A stretch of DNA of 14,990 bases from NCBI GenBank assembly GCA_965372015.1, contig CBDVAP010000064.1:1-14990 (forward strand), written 5' to 3'. The notes under the pieces are model-generated. The model was not told the DNA's origin. It saw only the letters and a program-made list of their open reading frames with translations, and did no database searches. This stretch comes from JACZSB01 sp965372015. GTDB taxonomy: Bacteria > Fidelibacterota > Marinisomatia > SCGC-AAA003-L08 > TS1B11. Positions 1 through 6,669 of the stretch are shown here, in pieces. How positions within the stretch are numbered: the stretch's first letter is position 1; every line of letters begins with the position of its first letter. The position numbers and the translations under genes were made by a program.

Positions 1-891
1 CTTGATCAATGCAGAGATATCCGAAATAACTTCTCCGCTGCACATCCCGCGGTTGGCAATATTGATGATCATGAGTTTCTTTCTTTTGTAAATCGATGTG
101 CAAAATATGCATTAGGTAATGAACAAAACCCTGTTGGAGTAGATATTCAGGAATTTGTTGGAGCAGTAAAGGCTGGAAGATTCAATGATGAACAAAAGGG
201 AGAATGGGTACAGCGCCTTGGGAATACTCATGAGGCGCAAAGGGAATTACTGTTTGGAACACTGCATGGAATATACAGCGATCCTGCTAGTTCTGAAGAA
301 TCAAGGCTTAATTCGATAGATATCATTAACGATTTTATTGATGCTCTGAGCCCAAGCATAAAATCTGATTTAATTGATAGACATCAGGATTATGTTGCTA
401 AGGGCGACAATGAACGACACAAAGCATCTCAGCAGTTCTTCCAAAAGCTTGGTCTATTAGGGTTGCTGAGCGAATCTGAGCGCCATTCACTAATATCAAA
501 TGCATGCAAAAATCTTCTCAGCGTTCATCAGGCATTTGATAATTTCTTTAATGAGCCTCCATTTGCAGAGCGTTTGTTTCAACTTACATCACAGGGCGCA
601 ATACCTGATTCTGCAAAAGATGAATTTGTTGTTACTACAATTACTTGTGCGACTGGCAATCCCTATGGGACCTCCCATGCGGCTGCGGCATGGTATAGAA
701 AAATGATCCAAAACTTTTCTCCGGCTGAAGTTGCTATTGCACTAAGTCTGCCCGGGACCAATACTATTGTTGGCAATCGAATAAAGAATCATCAAAGATG
801 TGCAACTGCATTTAAGGAGGTAGTCCACCTTATTGATTCTGCGTCCGTGCCTACAAAGGCTAGATCAGTTTACATGCAATGGTTGAAATGA
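1..891 (+). CDS. Partial uncharacterised protein with HEPN-like R-x6-H motif
   Basis: The frame is open from the first base to a TGA at 889-891, giving 296 residues with the N-terminus missing. A TTG at 463 could be read as a start, but the frame upstream reads as continuous, protein-like sequence, so it is almost certainly internal. I do not recognise a named family. The visible N-terminal stretch contains CRDIRNNFSAAHP (codons 4-16), with Arg at 22-24 and His at 43-45. This R-N-x5-H spacing fits the Rx4-6H motif of HEPN domains, many of which are RNases in toxin-antitoxin and abortive-infection systems. The rest appears mostly helical and soluble, with no signal peptide or membrane segment. 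Base composition is much more AT-rich than in the dcw genes, which suggests acquisition. A PIN-like gene follows 61 bases downstream on the same strand. The HEPN link rests on one motif and is inference; the coding call itself is solid. Confidence 0.8.
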   Translation, partial: LDQCRDIRNNFSAAHPAVGNIDDHEFLSFVNRCAKYALGNEQNPVGVDIQEFVGAVKAGRFNDEQKGEWVQRLGNTHEAQRELLFGTLHGIYSDPASSEESRLNSIDIINDFIDALSPSIKSDLIDRHQDYVAKGDNERHKASQQFFQKLGLLGLLSESERHSLISNACKNLLSVHQAFDNFFNEPPFAERLFQLTSQGAIPDSAKDEFVVTTITCATGNPYGTSHAAAAWYRKMIQNFSPAEVAIALSLPGTNTIVGNRIKNHQRCATAFKEVVHLIDSASVPTKARSVYMQWLK

Positions 892-895
892 TCGC

Positions 896-932
896 TAACA
901 AGACGCTCCATCTGGCGGCAAAGCCGGTGTTA
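896..932 (+). other. attC-like remnant or short hairpin between genes
   Basis: Five bases after the first gene's stop lies CTAACAAGACGCTCCA, which resembles the left half (R''/L'') of many integron attC sites. TAACA at 896-900 is mirrored by TGTTA at 928-932, and between them CGGC (916-919) and GCCG (923-926) form a small stem with an AAA loop. A full attC would also need a matching right half complementary to the left one and a GTTRRRY core. Neither is clean here, and the element is shorter than usual attC sites. It may be a decayed or truncated cassette site, or a chance resemblance. Confidence 0.25.
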
Positions 933-952
933 ATAATGCAATTCGGTGAATT

Positions 953-1993
953 ATGACGACAACCCCTCTCCTCCCTCTCGTCTATTTAGACCACAATGTA
1001 TTGGATGATTTAATCAAGCATAGGGCTAAAGGCCTAAGAACATGGTTACTCGAATCGCCAATAATTCCAGTTGTATCTAATACCAATCTTGCTGAGATTT
1101 CTAAGTCGCGAGATTTTGAGAATGAGTTTATCTCCCTACTCGATCAAATTAATGCAAGATTCATTGAGGAAATTGTTGATGACGGTTTTAGAAGCACCGA
1201 TCAATGTCGAGTGTACGCAACAAACGGTGATGGTCTCAGGGCGCATATGAGCCTAATTCCCGCCGAGGGTGACGATTCCCCCACAGGATTTGGTGGAATG
1301 GTACATAAATTGTTCGGGGGACAGCCTACAACTTCCTTCCAAGAAATCCTTGGAAAAGGTTTAGATGAAATCTTTCTGGAATCCGAAACGGAATTGAATT
1401 TAGAAGAAGATTCGAAAGATGACGAACAGATCAAGATGCTTACTGATTTGTCTCAAATTGTTGCACAAGAAGCGATGGAGCAACTTGGTCAACTAATGGA
1501 TTCAGAAACGACAAAAGCGCAGAACGTCAAGTTTCAGCAATACCAAGAATCTGCACCTCGGGTCATAAATAATCTAGATGGAGATAACCTAATCGATAAG
1601 GTGATTAGTGAGGCGTTGGGAGAATTCGATAATATTGAGTATAGCGTTGAGGATTTATTGATGCAAATGGACCAGATCTCAATTGAGACTTATGGTCATG
1701 GCAATACCCTTAGTGCAAAGATTCGCTCGTTGTATATCCTACTTTCTATGTTCGGATATCAGAGAGAGCCGAAAATAAAAAAAGATGCGGGCTACAGGAA
1801 GGATATGAGAGATATGGAGCATGTTGTAATGGCTCAGTATTGTCCATTATTCTTTACGAAAGACAAGCGATTAATTAAAAAAGCGGTACAAATCTATAAA
1901 TATTTCGATCTTAGAACTATCGTGCTTCATCCATCAGAATTCAATAAAGTCACCTTTGTTCCTTCGGAAGACCAAGGCAACCTTAGTCAGTAG
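953..1993 (+). CDS. PIN-like nuclease-domain protein with large central insertion
   Basis: This is a 346-residue soluble protein with ATG at 953 and a GGTGA ribosome-binding sequence at 945-949, closely spaced. The N-terminus (YLDHNVLDDL, residues 11-20) matches the first strand of PIN domains, with Asp13. Glu48 lies in SNTNLAEIS. Near the C-terminus, DMEHVVMAQY (287-296) and FFTKDKRL (300-307) supply Asp287 and Asp304. These four acidic residues, in PIN order, would bind the metal ions of an RNase active site. The halves are separated by about 200 residues (roughly 80-280), acidic and helix-rich, so the fold would be a PIN core with a large insertion. PIN proteins are often VapC-type toxins, but those are only about 130-150 residues and sit beside a small antitoxin gene, which is absent here. 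Composition is AT-rich, like the preceding gene and unlike rpmB or the dcw operon. The PIN assignment is motif-based; the substrate is unknown. Confidence 0.85.
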   Translation: MTTTPLLPLVYLDHNVLDDLIKHRAKGLRTWLLESPIIPVVSNTNLAEISKSRDFENEFISLLDQINARFIEEIVDDGFRSTDQCRVYATNGDGLRAHMSLIPAEGDDSPTGFGGMVHKLFGGQPTTSFQEILGKGLDEIFLESETELNLEEDSKDDEQIKMLTDLSQIVAQEAMEQLGQLMDSETTKAQNVKFQQYQESAPRVINNLDGDNLIDKVISEALGEFDNIEYSVEDLLMQMDQISIETYGHGNTLSAKIRSLYILLSMFGYQREPKIKKDAGYRKDMRDMEHVVMAQYCPLFFTKDKRLIKKAVQIYKYFDLRTIVLHPSEFNKVTFVPSEDQGNLSQ

Positions 1994-1994
1994 C

Positions 1995-2018
1995 TTTATC
2001 TTCCGATAAAAACTTTTT
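1995..2018 (+). terminator. Weak candidate intrinsic terminator after the PIN-like gene
   Basis: Immediately after the stop codon, TTTATC (1995-2000) and GATAAA (2005-2010) form a perfect six-base stem with a TTCC loop, followed by AAC and five Ts (2014-2018). The architecture is that of a Rho-independent terminator, but the stem is AT-rich and so weak. It could separate the accessory genes from rpmB. Confidence 0.35.
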
Positions 2019-2072
2019 CCGAAATCTCCCAACCACTATAAGCCCCCCCCAGATGCCCTCCCCGATTCCCCC

Positions 2073-2102
2073 TTTACGGATGCCTTGCGCCGTTCGTATA
2101 TT
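2073..2102 (+). promoter_or_regulatory. Candidate sigma-70-type promoter for rpmB
   Basis: TTTACG (2073-2078) resembles a -35 box at four of six positions. TATATT (2097-2102) resembles a -10 box at five of six, with an 18-base spacer. This would start transcription about 45 bases before the rpmB ATG. The assignment assumes the host uses the usual housekeeping consensus. A second TA-rich stretch nearer the gene (about 2138-2143) overlaps the ribosome binding site and is less likely to be the -10. Confidence 0.35.
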
Positions 2103-2152
2103 CGGCGGCTGAAAACGGGGCCGTGGGCCGGTAAAAGTATAAAAGGATAACG

Positions 2153-2389
2153 ATGAGCAAGTATTGTCAAGTCACGGGGCGGGGGCCGTCCTTCGGGAAT
2201 AAGGTCAGCCACGCCCACAACAGGAGCCGGCGGCGGTTCGACCTGAACCTGTTCAGGAAAAAGTTCTGGTTCCGGGAAGAGGGCCGCTTCATCAGGTTGC
2301 GGGTGTCGGCCAAAGGCCTGCGGATCATCGATAAGAAGGGCATTAGTAAGGTAATACAGGAGATGCGGGCCAGGGGGGAGAAGGTCTAG
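2153..2389 (+). CDS. rpmB: Large ribosomal subunit protein bL28
   Basis: This 78-residue basic protein has the full bL28 signature: CQVTGRGPSFGN at residues 5-16, SHAHNRSRRRF at 19-29, and the C-terminal RLRVSAKGLRIIDKKG at 48-63. Its length equals the 78-residue form found in gammaproteobacteria and Bacteroidetes rather than the shorter form of Firmicutes. It is a structural protein of the 50S subunit. ATG at 2153 is preceded by AAGGA at 2143-2147, with five bases between. The gene often pairs with rpmG (bL33), but none follows: a terminator comes directly after, and ftsZ points towards it from the other side. Base composition matches the dcw genes, so it belongs to the host backbone rather than to the AT-rich genes on its left. 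Confidence 0.97.
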   Translation: MSKYCQVTGRGPSFGNKVSHAHNRSRRRFDLNLFRKKFWFREEGRFIRLRVSAKGLRIIDKKGISKVIQEMRARGEKV

Positions 2390-2412
2390 CCCCTAACGAC
2401 AGCAAAAGGTTT

Positions 2413-2449
2413 AAGCCCCCTCATCCCAACAGCGGACGAGGGGGCTTTT
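2413..2449 (+). terminator. Strong intrinsic terminator between rpmB and ftsZ
   Basis: AAGCCCCCTC (2413-2422) pairs perfectly with GAGGGGGCTT (2438-2447), and TCC/GGA extends the stem past one mismatch. A TTTT run ends at 2449. This lies 24 bases after the rpmB stop and 22 bases before the ftsZ stop. Read on the minus strand, the stem is followed by AAACCTTTT, so the hairpin may also stop the dcw transcript, though less ideally. Confidence 0.85.
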
Positions 2450-2470
2450 GGTTACCAGGGAGGAACAGTT

Positions 2471-3661
2471 TTACATAGGCAATGGCCCGCCGGCGGGGGC
2501 GGGGGCATTGGCCCGCAGGACCGTGGGGATCTCCATGTCATCGGCAGCGGCAGCGGCCACGTCCTCCAGGCCCTCGAGGGTCAGTTCCCCATCCTCAGCC
2601 ATGATCTGGCGGTTAAGGGCCGGTATGTTGCTCAGTCCGTGAGGCAGACTGGCGGCGGCCACCATGCGGGCGGGGGCAGGTGTGCGTTGGTCGTCACAAT
2701 CGGGCCGCTGGAAGCCGGTGGCGATGACCGTCACCCGGAACTCGTCGGTGCGATTGGGATCGATGACCGCCCCGAAGATCACATTCACATCATCCCCGGC
2801 CTCCTCGTTAATGATGGAGGCGGCGTCGTTCACCTCATGCAGGGTGATGGTGGGGTCGCCGGTGATATTCACCAGCAGCCCCCGGGCGCCGGAGATGTTG
2901 CAATCCTGTAGCAGGGGCGAAGAGATGGCCTGCTGGGCGGCCAGGATGGCCCGTTCCTCACCGTGGCCGATACCGGTGCCCATGATGGCCTCGCCCATGT
3001 CCAGCATGATAGTGCGCACGTCGGCGAAGTCGAGATTGATCAGGCCGTGGACGTTGATCAGGTCGGAGATGCCGCGGGTGGCCTGGTGCAGGATGCTGTC
3101 GGCCAGTTTGAGCGACTCGGCGAACCCGGTATTGGGATCGGTGATGCGCAACAGGGTCTCGTTGGCGATCACCAGGGTGGTGTCGCAGAACCTACGGAGC
3201 TCATCGATACCACCTTCGGCCCGGGCGGCCCGTTGGCGGCCTTCAAACACGAAGGGGCGGGTAACGATACCCACGGTGAGGATGCCCAGCGATTTGGCAA
3301 TGCGGGCGATGTTGGGCGCAGCCCCGGTACCGGTGCCGCCCCCCATGCCGGCAGTGATAAACACCATGTCGGCCCCGGCCACCGCCTCCTTGATAATCTC
3401 CTGGTCCTCCTCAACGGCCTGGCAACCGATGTCGATATCGGCCCCGGCCCCCAACCCTTTGGTGAGGGTCTTGCCGATCTGGAGTTTGGCCTCCGCCAGG
3501 TTGTTGTCCAGGTCCTGGGCGTCGGTGTTCACCGCGATGAACTCCACCCCCATGAGGTTGTCCTCAATCATGCGGTTAATGGCATTGCCGCCGGCGCCAC
3601 CCACGCCGACTACCTTGATCTTTGCCTTAAGCAGGTCGTAGTCGTCGAATTCAAAGAACAT
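2471..3661 (-). CDS. ftsZ: Cell division protein FtsZ
   Basis: FtsZ is the tubulin-like GTPase that polymerises into the Z ring at midcell and recruits the divisome. The 396 residues show the glycine-rich nucleotide site VVGVGGAGGNA (17-27), the tubulin signature GGGTGTG (107-113) and the T7 synergy loop NLDFAD (209-214), which carries the catalytic aspartates. The linker after the core (from about 320) is short, roughly 50 residues. The conserved C-terminal peptide that binds FtsA is DDMEIPTVLR (374-383), and an unusual Ala/Pro/Gly-rich tail of 13 residues follows it. A small variation is CDTTLVIANE (159-168), where many family members have VDTLIVIPN. ATG at 3661 is preceded by a clear ribosome binding site. 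It is the last gene of the operon, 20 bases after ftsA, and converges with rpmB. Confidence 0.98.
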   Translation of the reverse strand: MFFEFDDYDLLKAKIKVVGVGGAGGNAINRMIEDNLMGVEFIAVNTDAQDLDNNLAEAKLQIGKTLTKGLGAGADIDIGCQAVEEDQEIIKEAVAGADMVFITAGMGGGTGTGAAPNIARIAKSLGILTVGIVTRPFVFEGRQRAARAEGGIDELRRFCDTTLVIANETLLRITDPNTGFAESLKLADSILHQATRGISDLINVHGLINLDFADVRTIMLDMGEAIMGTGIGHGEERAILAAQQAISSPLLQDCNISGARGLLVNITGDPTITLHEVNDAASIINEEAGDDVNVIFGAVIDPNRTDEFRVTVIATGFQRPDCDDQRTPAPARMVAAASLPHGLSNIPALNRQIMAEDGELTLEGLEDVAAAAADDMEIPTVLRANAPAPAGGPLPM

Positions 3662-3668
3662 GGTTTTT

Positions 3669-3675
3669 CTCCTCT
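3669..3675 (-). promoter_or_regulatory. Ribosome binding site of ftsZ
   Basis: On the minus strand AGAGGAG lies seven bases before the ATG at 3661. It fills the only real intergenic gap of the operon (3662-3681), consistent with independent, strong initiation on ftsZ, the most abundantly needed product of such clusters. Confidence 0.75.
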
Positions 3676-3681
3676 ACTCGG

Positions 3682-4953
3682 TTAGAACAACTCTCTGAAA
3701 AAGTCCCTTATGCCGCCGCCCAGGTCGCCAAAAAAGTGGCCAATGCCTCTCGGCCGCCGGGCAGCGCCATATTTTTCCTGATGCTCCCGCCCATACAGCA
3801 GCAATCCGGTGGCCGTGGCGTACTCGGGTGAGTGCATCACGTCCTCCAGGCCCTGTATGTGCAGGGGATAGCCGACCTTGGTGTCGGCGTTGAAAACTTC
3901 ACCGGCTTTTTCCTCAATGTCCTTGAGCAGTACGCCGCCGCCGGTAAGCACTACCCCGAATGTGAGTTTGTCGCCCACCTCGCTTTTACGCACTTCGTTG
4001 CGGCACAGAATGAGGATTTCCTCCAGCCGGGGCTCGATAATGGAAGATAATCCCCGTTTGGTGGTGGTCTGGGGCTGGCGGCCGGCTATTCCCTCGATGG
4101 TGATCTCGTTATCCTCGACCGTGGCCGGGAATTTGGCGTAGCCGTGCTCGCGCTTGAGCTCTTCCGCCTTCTGGTAAGTGGTGTGCAGTATCTGGGCGAT
4201 ATCGTTGGTGACCCGGTTGCCGCCGAAGGGGATCACGGAGGTATGCCGCACACCGCCATTATAGTAAACGATGATATCCGTCGTGCCGCCACCCATATCG
4301 ATGAGCACCACGCCCTGCTCTTTTTCAGTTTCCTCCAGGACGGCGTAGGCCGAGGCCAGGGGAGCCAGTATCAGGGTCTCCACCCATAGGCCGGCGGCTT
4401 CAACGCAGCGGGTGATGTTCTGGGCGGCTGAGGTGACCACGGTGACCAGGTGGACCCGGGCCTCCAGCCGGTGGCCTACGTGGCCCAGGGGATCCTTGAT
4501 GCCGTCGTGCTGGTCAATTTTGAACTCCTGGGGCAGCACATGGAGGATTTCCCGTTCGGTGGGCAGAGTGATGGCCTTGGCCTGTTCCAGCACGCGGAGG
4601 ATATCGTCCTCATCGATCTCGGCAGTGTTGGGTACCCGGGATTCGCCCCGGCTGACGGTGATCACGCCGGCGTTGTTCATGCTGCGCACCTGTTCACCCG
4701 ATAGTGCCACGTACACACCGTCCATTTTCACGTCGGCCTGGTTTTCGGCCTCACCGACAGCCGTTTCGATAGAGGCGATGGTATCCTTGACGCTCACCAC
4801 CATGCCTTTACGGATACCGGTGGCGGGGGCCCGGCCCACGCCCAGCAGGTTCATCCGGCCCTGGTCATCCACCTGGGCGATGGCGGCGCAGACCTTGGTA
4901 GTCCCTACGTCCAGGCCGGAGATGATTCCGGGTTGCAACTCATGATTGGTCAT
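3682..4953 (-). CDS. ftsA: Cell division protein FtsA
   Basis: FtsA is an actin-like ATPase that anchors FtsZ filaments to the inner membrane and links them to the septal synthases. The 423 residues contain the phosphate-1 loop GLDVGTTKV (13-21), the family-specific 1C domain (about 90-170), the phosphate-2 motif LIDMGGGTTD (217-226) and the adenosine motif VVLTGGGVLL (334-343). The C-terminus GGGIRDFFRELF (412-423) is an amphipathic helix of the kind that inserts into the membrane. A basic, Gly-rich linker (398-411) precedes it. Its ATG overlaps the ftsQ stop by one base (TAATG), which suggests coupled translation. ftsZ follows after 20 bases; the pairing ftsA-ftsZ is nearly universal and the two proteins bind each other through the FtsZ C-terminal peptide. 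Confidence 0.98.
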   Translation of the reverse strand: MTNHELQPGIISGLDVGTTKVCAAIAQVDDQGRMNLLGVGRAPATGIRKGMVVSVKDTIASIETAVGEAENQADVKMDGVYVALSGEQVRSMNNAGVITVSRGESRVPNTAEIDEDDILRVLEQAKAITLPTEREILHVLPQEFKIDQHDGIKDPLGHVGHRLEARVHLVTVVTSAAQNITRCVEAAGLWVETLILAPLASAYAVLEETEKEQGVVLIDMGGGTTDIIVYYNGGVRHTSVIPFGGNRVTNDIAQILHTTYQKAEELKREHGYAKFPATVEDNEITIEGIAGRQPQTTTKRGLSSIIEPRLEEILILCRNEVRKSEVGDKLTFGVVLTGGGVLLKDIEEKAGEVFNADTKVGYPLHIQGLEDVMHSPEYATATGLLLYGREHQEKYGAARRPRGIGHFFGDLGGGIRDFFRELF

Positions 4954-5735
4954 TAGGCTCTTTCCCTGACAATAATTTGTTGTTTATATCTCAAGTCGAT
5001 GTAGGAATAATCCACCACGCTACGCTGTCCCATAACGGTGGTCAGGAAGGCGTCCAGGGTGGCGATGCGCTGTTTCAGATCGGAGTCGCCCAGACGCACC
5101 GCCGTGGAGGTCTCGGCCAGATAGAGTGTAATCTCCCCGGCGTCGCTGAAGACGATCTCGCTCAGCTCCTGATAGAGCACCGGGAAAGCAGTTTGCATGT
5201 AACCCAAGATTTCCCGGGCCCGTTCCAGTTTTTCATGGCCGTCGATATGGCCGGCATCAAGGGCTGAAATAACGCCGGGAATGCCGGTGACGGTGGGCAG
5301 TTCCAGTTCATAGCGGCCATTGGGCAAGGGCAGGGCTGAGCCTTCGGCGGTGAGCACAAAGAACTCCAGCGCCGCCACATAGGCCAGGGGCCGGTTCTCC
5401 ACGATGTCCACGAACACCGTATGGGGGAAGATGCGTCCCAGCCGCACCCCATGGATAAAATTGAGCCGCTCCACCTTATGTTGGATGTCAGCCAGGTCCA
5501 CGTCGAAGATGCTCCCGGTCAGAGGCAGGTCGATGACGTTGATTACCTCGGCCCGGGAGACGATGCTATGGCCTCGAATTTCGATCCGCCGTAAATCGAA
5601 CACCGCCGTTTCCTTGGTGTAACCGACAACGGCTTTTCCCAGCACCCAGCCGGTAGCGATCAGCAGGATGGCGGTCAAGCTCCCGCTCAACCAGCGGACC
5701 AGGTTTTTAAGTGTGGCTTTAATGCTAGCGGCCAA
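4953..5735 (-). CDS. ftsQ: Cell division protein FtsQ (DivIB family)
   Basis: FtsQ is a bitopic membrane protein that connects early and late divisome proteins, binding FtsB and FtsL in the periplasm. The 260 residues have a short basic cytoplasmic tail, one membrane helix at about 17-38 (SGSLTAILLIATGWVLGKAV), a POTRA domain (FDLRRIEIRGHSIVS at 46-60 to VENRPLAYV at 112-120) and the beta-rich FtsQ domain with LPTVTG (146-151). The start is TTG at 5735. It is chosen because a strong GGAGGAGG sits six bases upstream and no other Met occurs before residue 180. The gene overlaps the murB end by 11 bases and its TAA shares one base with the ftsA ATG. The protein is diverged, as is normal for this family; identity is secure from architecture plus position. 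Confidence 0.95.
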   Translation of the reverse strand: MAASIKATLKNLVRWLSGSLTAILLIATGWVLGKAVVGYTKETAVFDLRRIEIRGHSIVSRAEVINVIDLPLTGSIFDVDLADIQHKVERLNFIHGVRLGRIFPHTVFVDIVENRPLAYVAALEFFVLTAEGSALPLPNGRYELELPTVTGIPGVISALDAGHIDGHEKLERAREILGYMQTAFPVLYQELSEIVFSDAGEITLYLAETSTAVRLGDSDLKQRIATLDAFLTTVMGQRSVVDYSYIDLRYKQQIIVRERA

Positions 5736-6669
5736 GTCCGGCCTCCTCCCAAAAGCCCCGGGGGAATCCCAGGGTCCTGATTTCCAACTCCAGCTGCACG
5801 TTAAAGCGTTCCTTGACGGTGGCGGCTGCCAGCTTGATCAGCTGGGCCATATCCCCGGCGGTGGCAGTGCCGCGGTTGATGAAGAAGTTGGCATGCTTGG
5901 GGCTGATCTGGGCGCCGCCGATGCTGGTGCCCTTCAGTCCGGCCTCGTCGATCAACCGCCCAGCGGCCAGGTCGGGACGGGGATTTTTGAAGACACTGCC
6001 CGCTGAACGTTGGGTCAACGGCTGACGGGTTTTGCGCTCTTTGGAAGCCAATCGGCCGGCCTGGGCGACCTGCTCATCTTGTCCGAAGGGGAATCGGAAT
6101 TCCCCAGCGATTATGATCTCATCAGGCCCGAAGCTGGAGGCGCGATAGCCGAAAGTAAGATCTACCCTGGCATAGCGGCGTTCCCGGCCCTGGTGATTAA
6201 CTACTGTGACCGCGCTCAAATGGGTGGATATTTCGGCACCGAAGGCCCCGGCGTTCATCACTAGCGCGCCGCCCACCGTGCCCGGTACCCCCGCCAGGCT
6301 TTCCAGGCCCGCCAGCCCGGCCGCCCGGCAGCGCCGGACCAGGTGACCCAGCATGACGCCGGCCTGTGCGACTACCCGGCCATCCTCAATACTCAAGCGG
6401 TTCAGGGTACCCGCCAGGGAGATGACCAGTCCGGACACACCGGCGTCGCTAACTAAGCAGTTGCTGCCCGAACCGAGCACCTGGATGGGGATTCTTTGGG
6501 TGGTGGCGAAGCGCAACAGGCGCAGCAGTTCCTCCCGGTCACCGGGGCGCACAAATATTTCGGCCGGGCCACCGATACCGAGGGTGGTATGGCGATTCAT
6601 AGGCTCGTCCGTCCGCATTTCGCCGGTGGTGATCAACTCTGCCATGCGAATTAAGTCTTCCCGCTGCAT
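5725..6669 (-). CDS. murB: UDP-N-acetylenolpyruvoylglucosamine reductase, type II
   Basis: MurB is the flavoenzyme that reduces UDP-GlcNAc-enolpyruvate with NADPH to give UDP-MurNAc in the cytoplasm. The 314 residues show the FAD-binding motifs HTTLGIGGPAE (27-37), LGSGSN (65-70) and SLAGVPGTVGGALVMNAGA (124-142). The substrate Arg is in YRASSF (Arg176), the catalytic proton-donor Ser in AGSVFKNP (Ser225), and Glu296 in LEIRTLG. Length and the lack of the extra loop of the E. coli enzyme place it in type II. The ATG at 6669 overlaps the murC end by 19 bases; a second ATG (codon 9, 6645) would fall just beyond the murC stop and is also possible. Neither has an obvious strong ribosome binding site. 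The gene overlaps ftsQ by 11 bases. Confidence 0.97.
   Translation of the reverse strand: MQREDLIRMAELITTGEMRTDEPMNRHTTLGIGGPAEIFVRPGDREELLRLLRFATTQRIPIQVLGSGSNCLVSDAGVSGLVISLAGTLNRLSIEDGRVVAQAGVMLGHLVRRCRAAGLAGLESLAGVPGTVGGALVMNAGAFGAEISTHLSAVTVVNHQGRERRYARVDLTFGYRASSFGPDEIIIAGEFRFPFGQDEQVAQAGRLASKERKTRQPLTQRSAGSVFKNPRPDLAAGRLIDEAGLKGTSIGGAQISPKHANFFINRGTATAGDMAQLIKLAAATVKERFNVQLELEIRTLGFPRGFWEEAGLGR
5742..5749 (-). promoter_or_regulatory. Strong ribosome binding site fixing the TTG start of ftsQ
   Basis: The minus strand reads GGAGGAGG, six bases before TTG at 5735 and inside the end of murB. It is the strongest such site in the operon and decides the non-ATG start; it may compensate for the poor TTG codon. 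Confidence 0.8.

Noticed and set aside
463..891. Separate 142-codon gene starting at TTG 463
   Set aside because: The same frame is open back to base 1 with protein-like composition, so this is the C-terminal part of a longer gene.
2043..2050. Run of eight Cs as a phase-variation tract
   Set aside because: It is intergenic, upstream of the likely rpmB -35 box and not between promoter elements. A ribosomal protein gene is an unlikely phase-variable target.
2036..2218. Small minus-strand open frame across the rpmB start
   Set aside because: It overlaps rpmB antisense, has no ribosome binding site or family resemblance, and covers the probable rpmB promoter.
2664..3641. Long plus-strand open frame (325 codons) opposite ftsZ
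   Set aside because: It is antisense to a certain gene, is rich in Ser, Arg, Met and Pro as expected from a GC-rich shadow frame, and resembles no protein family.
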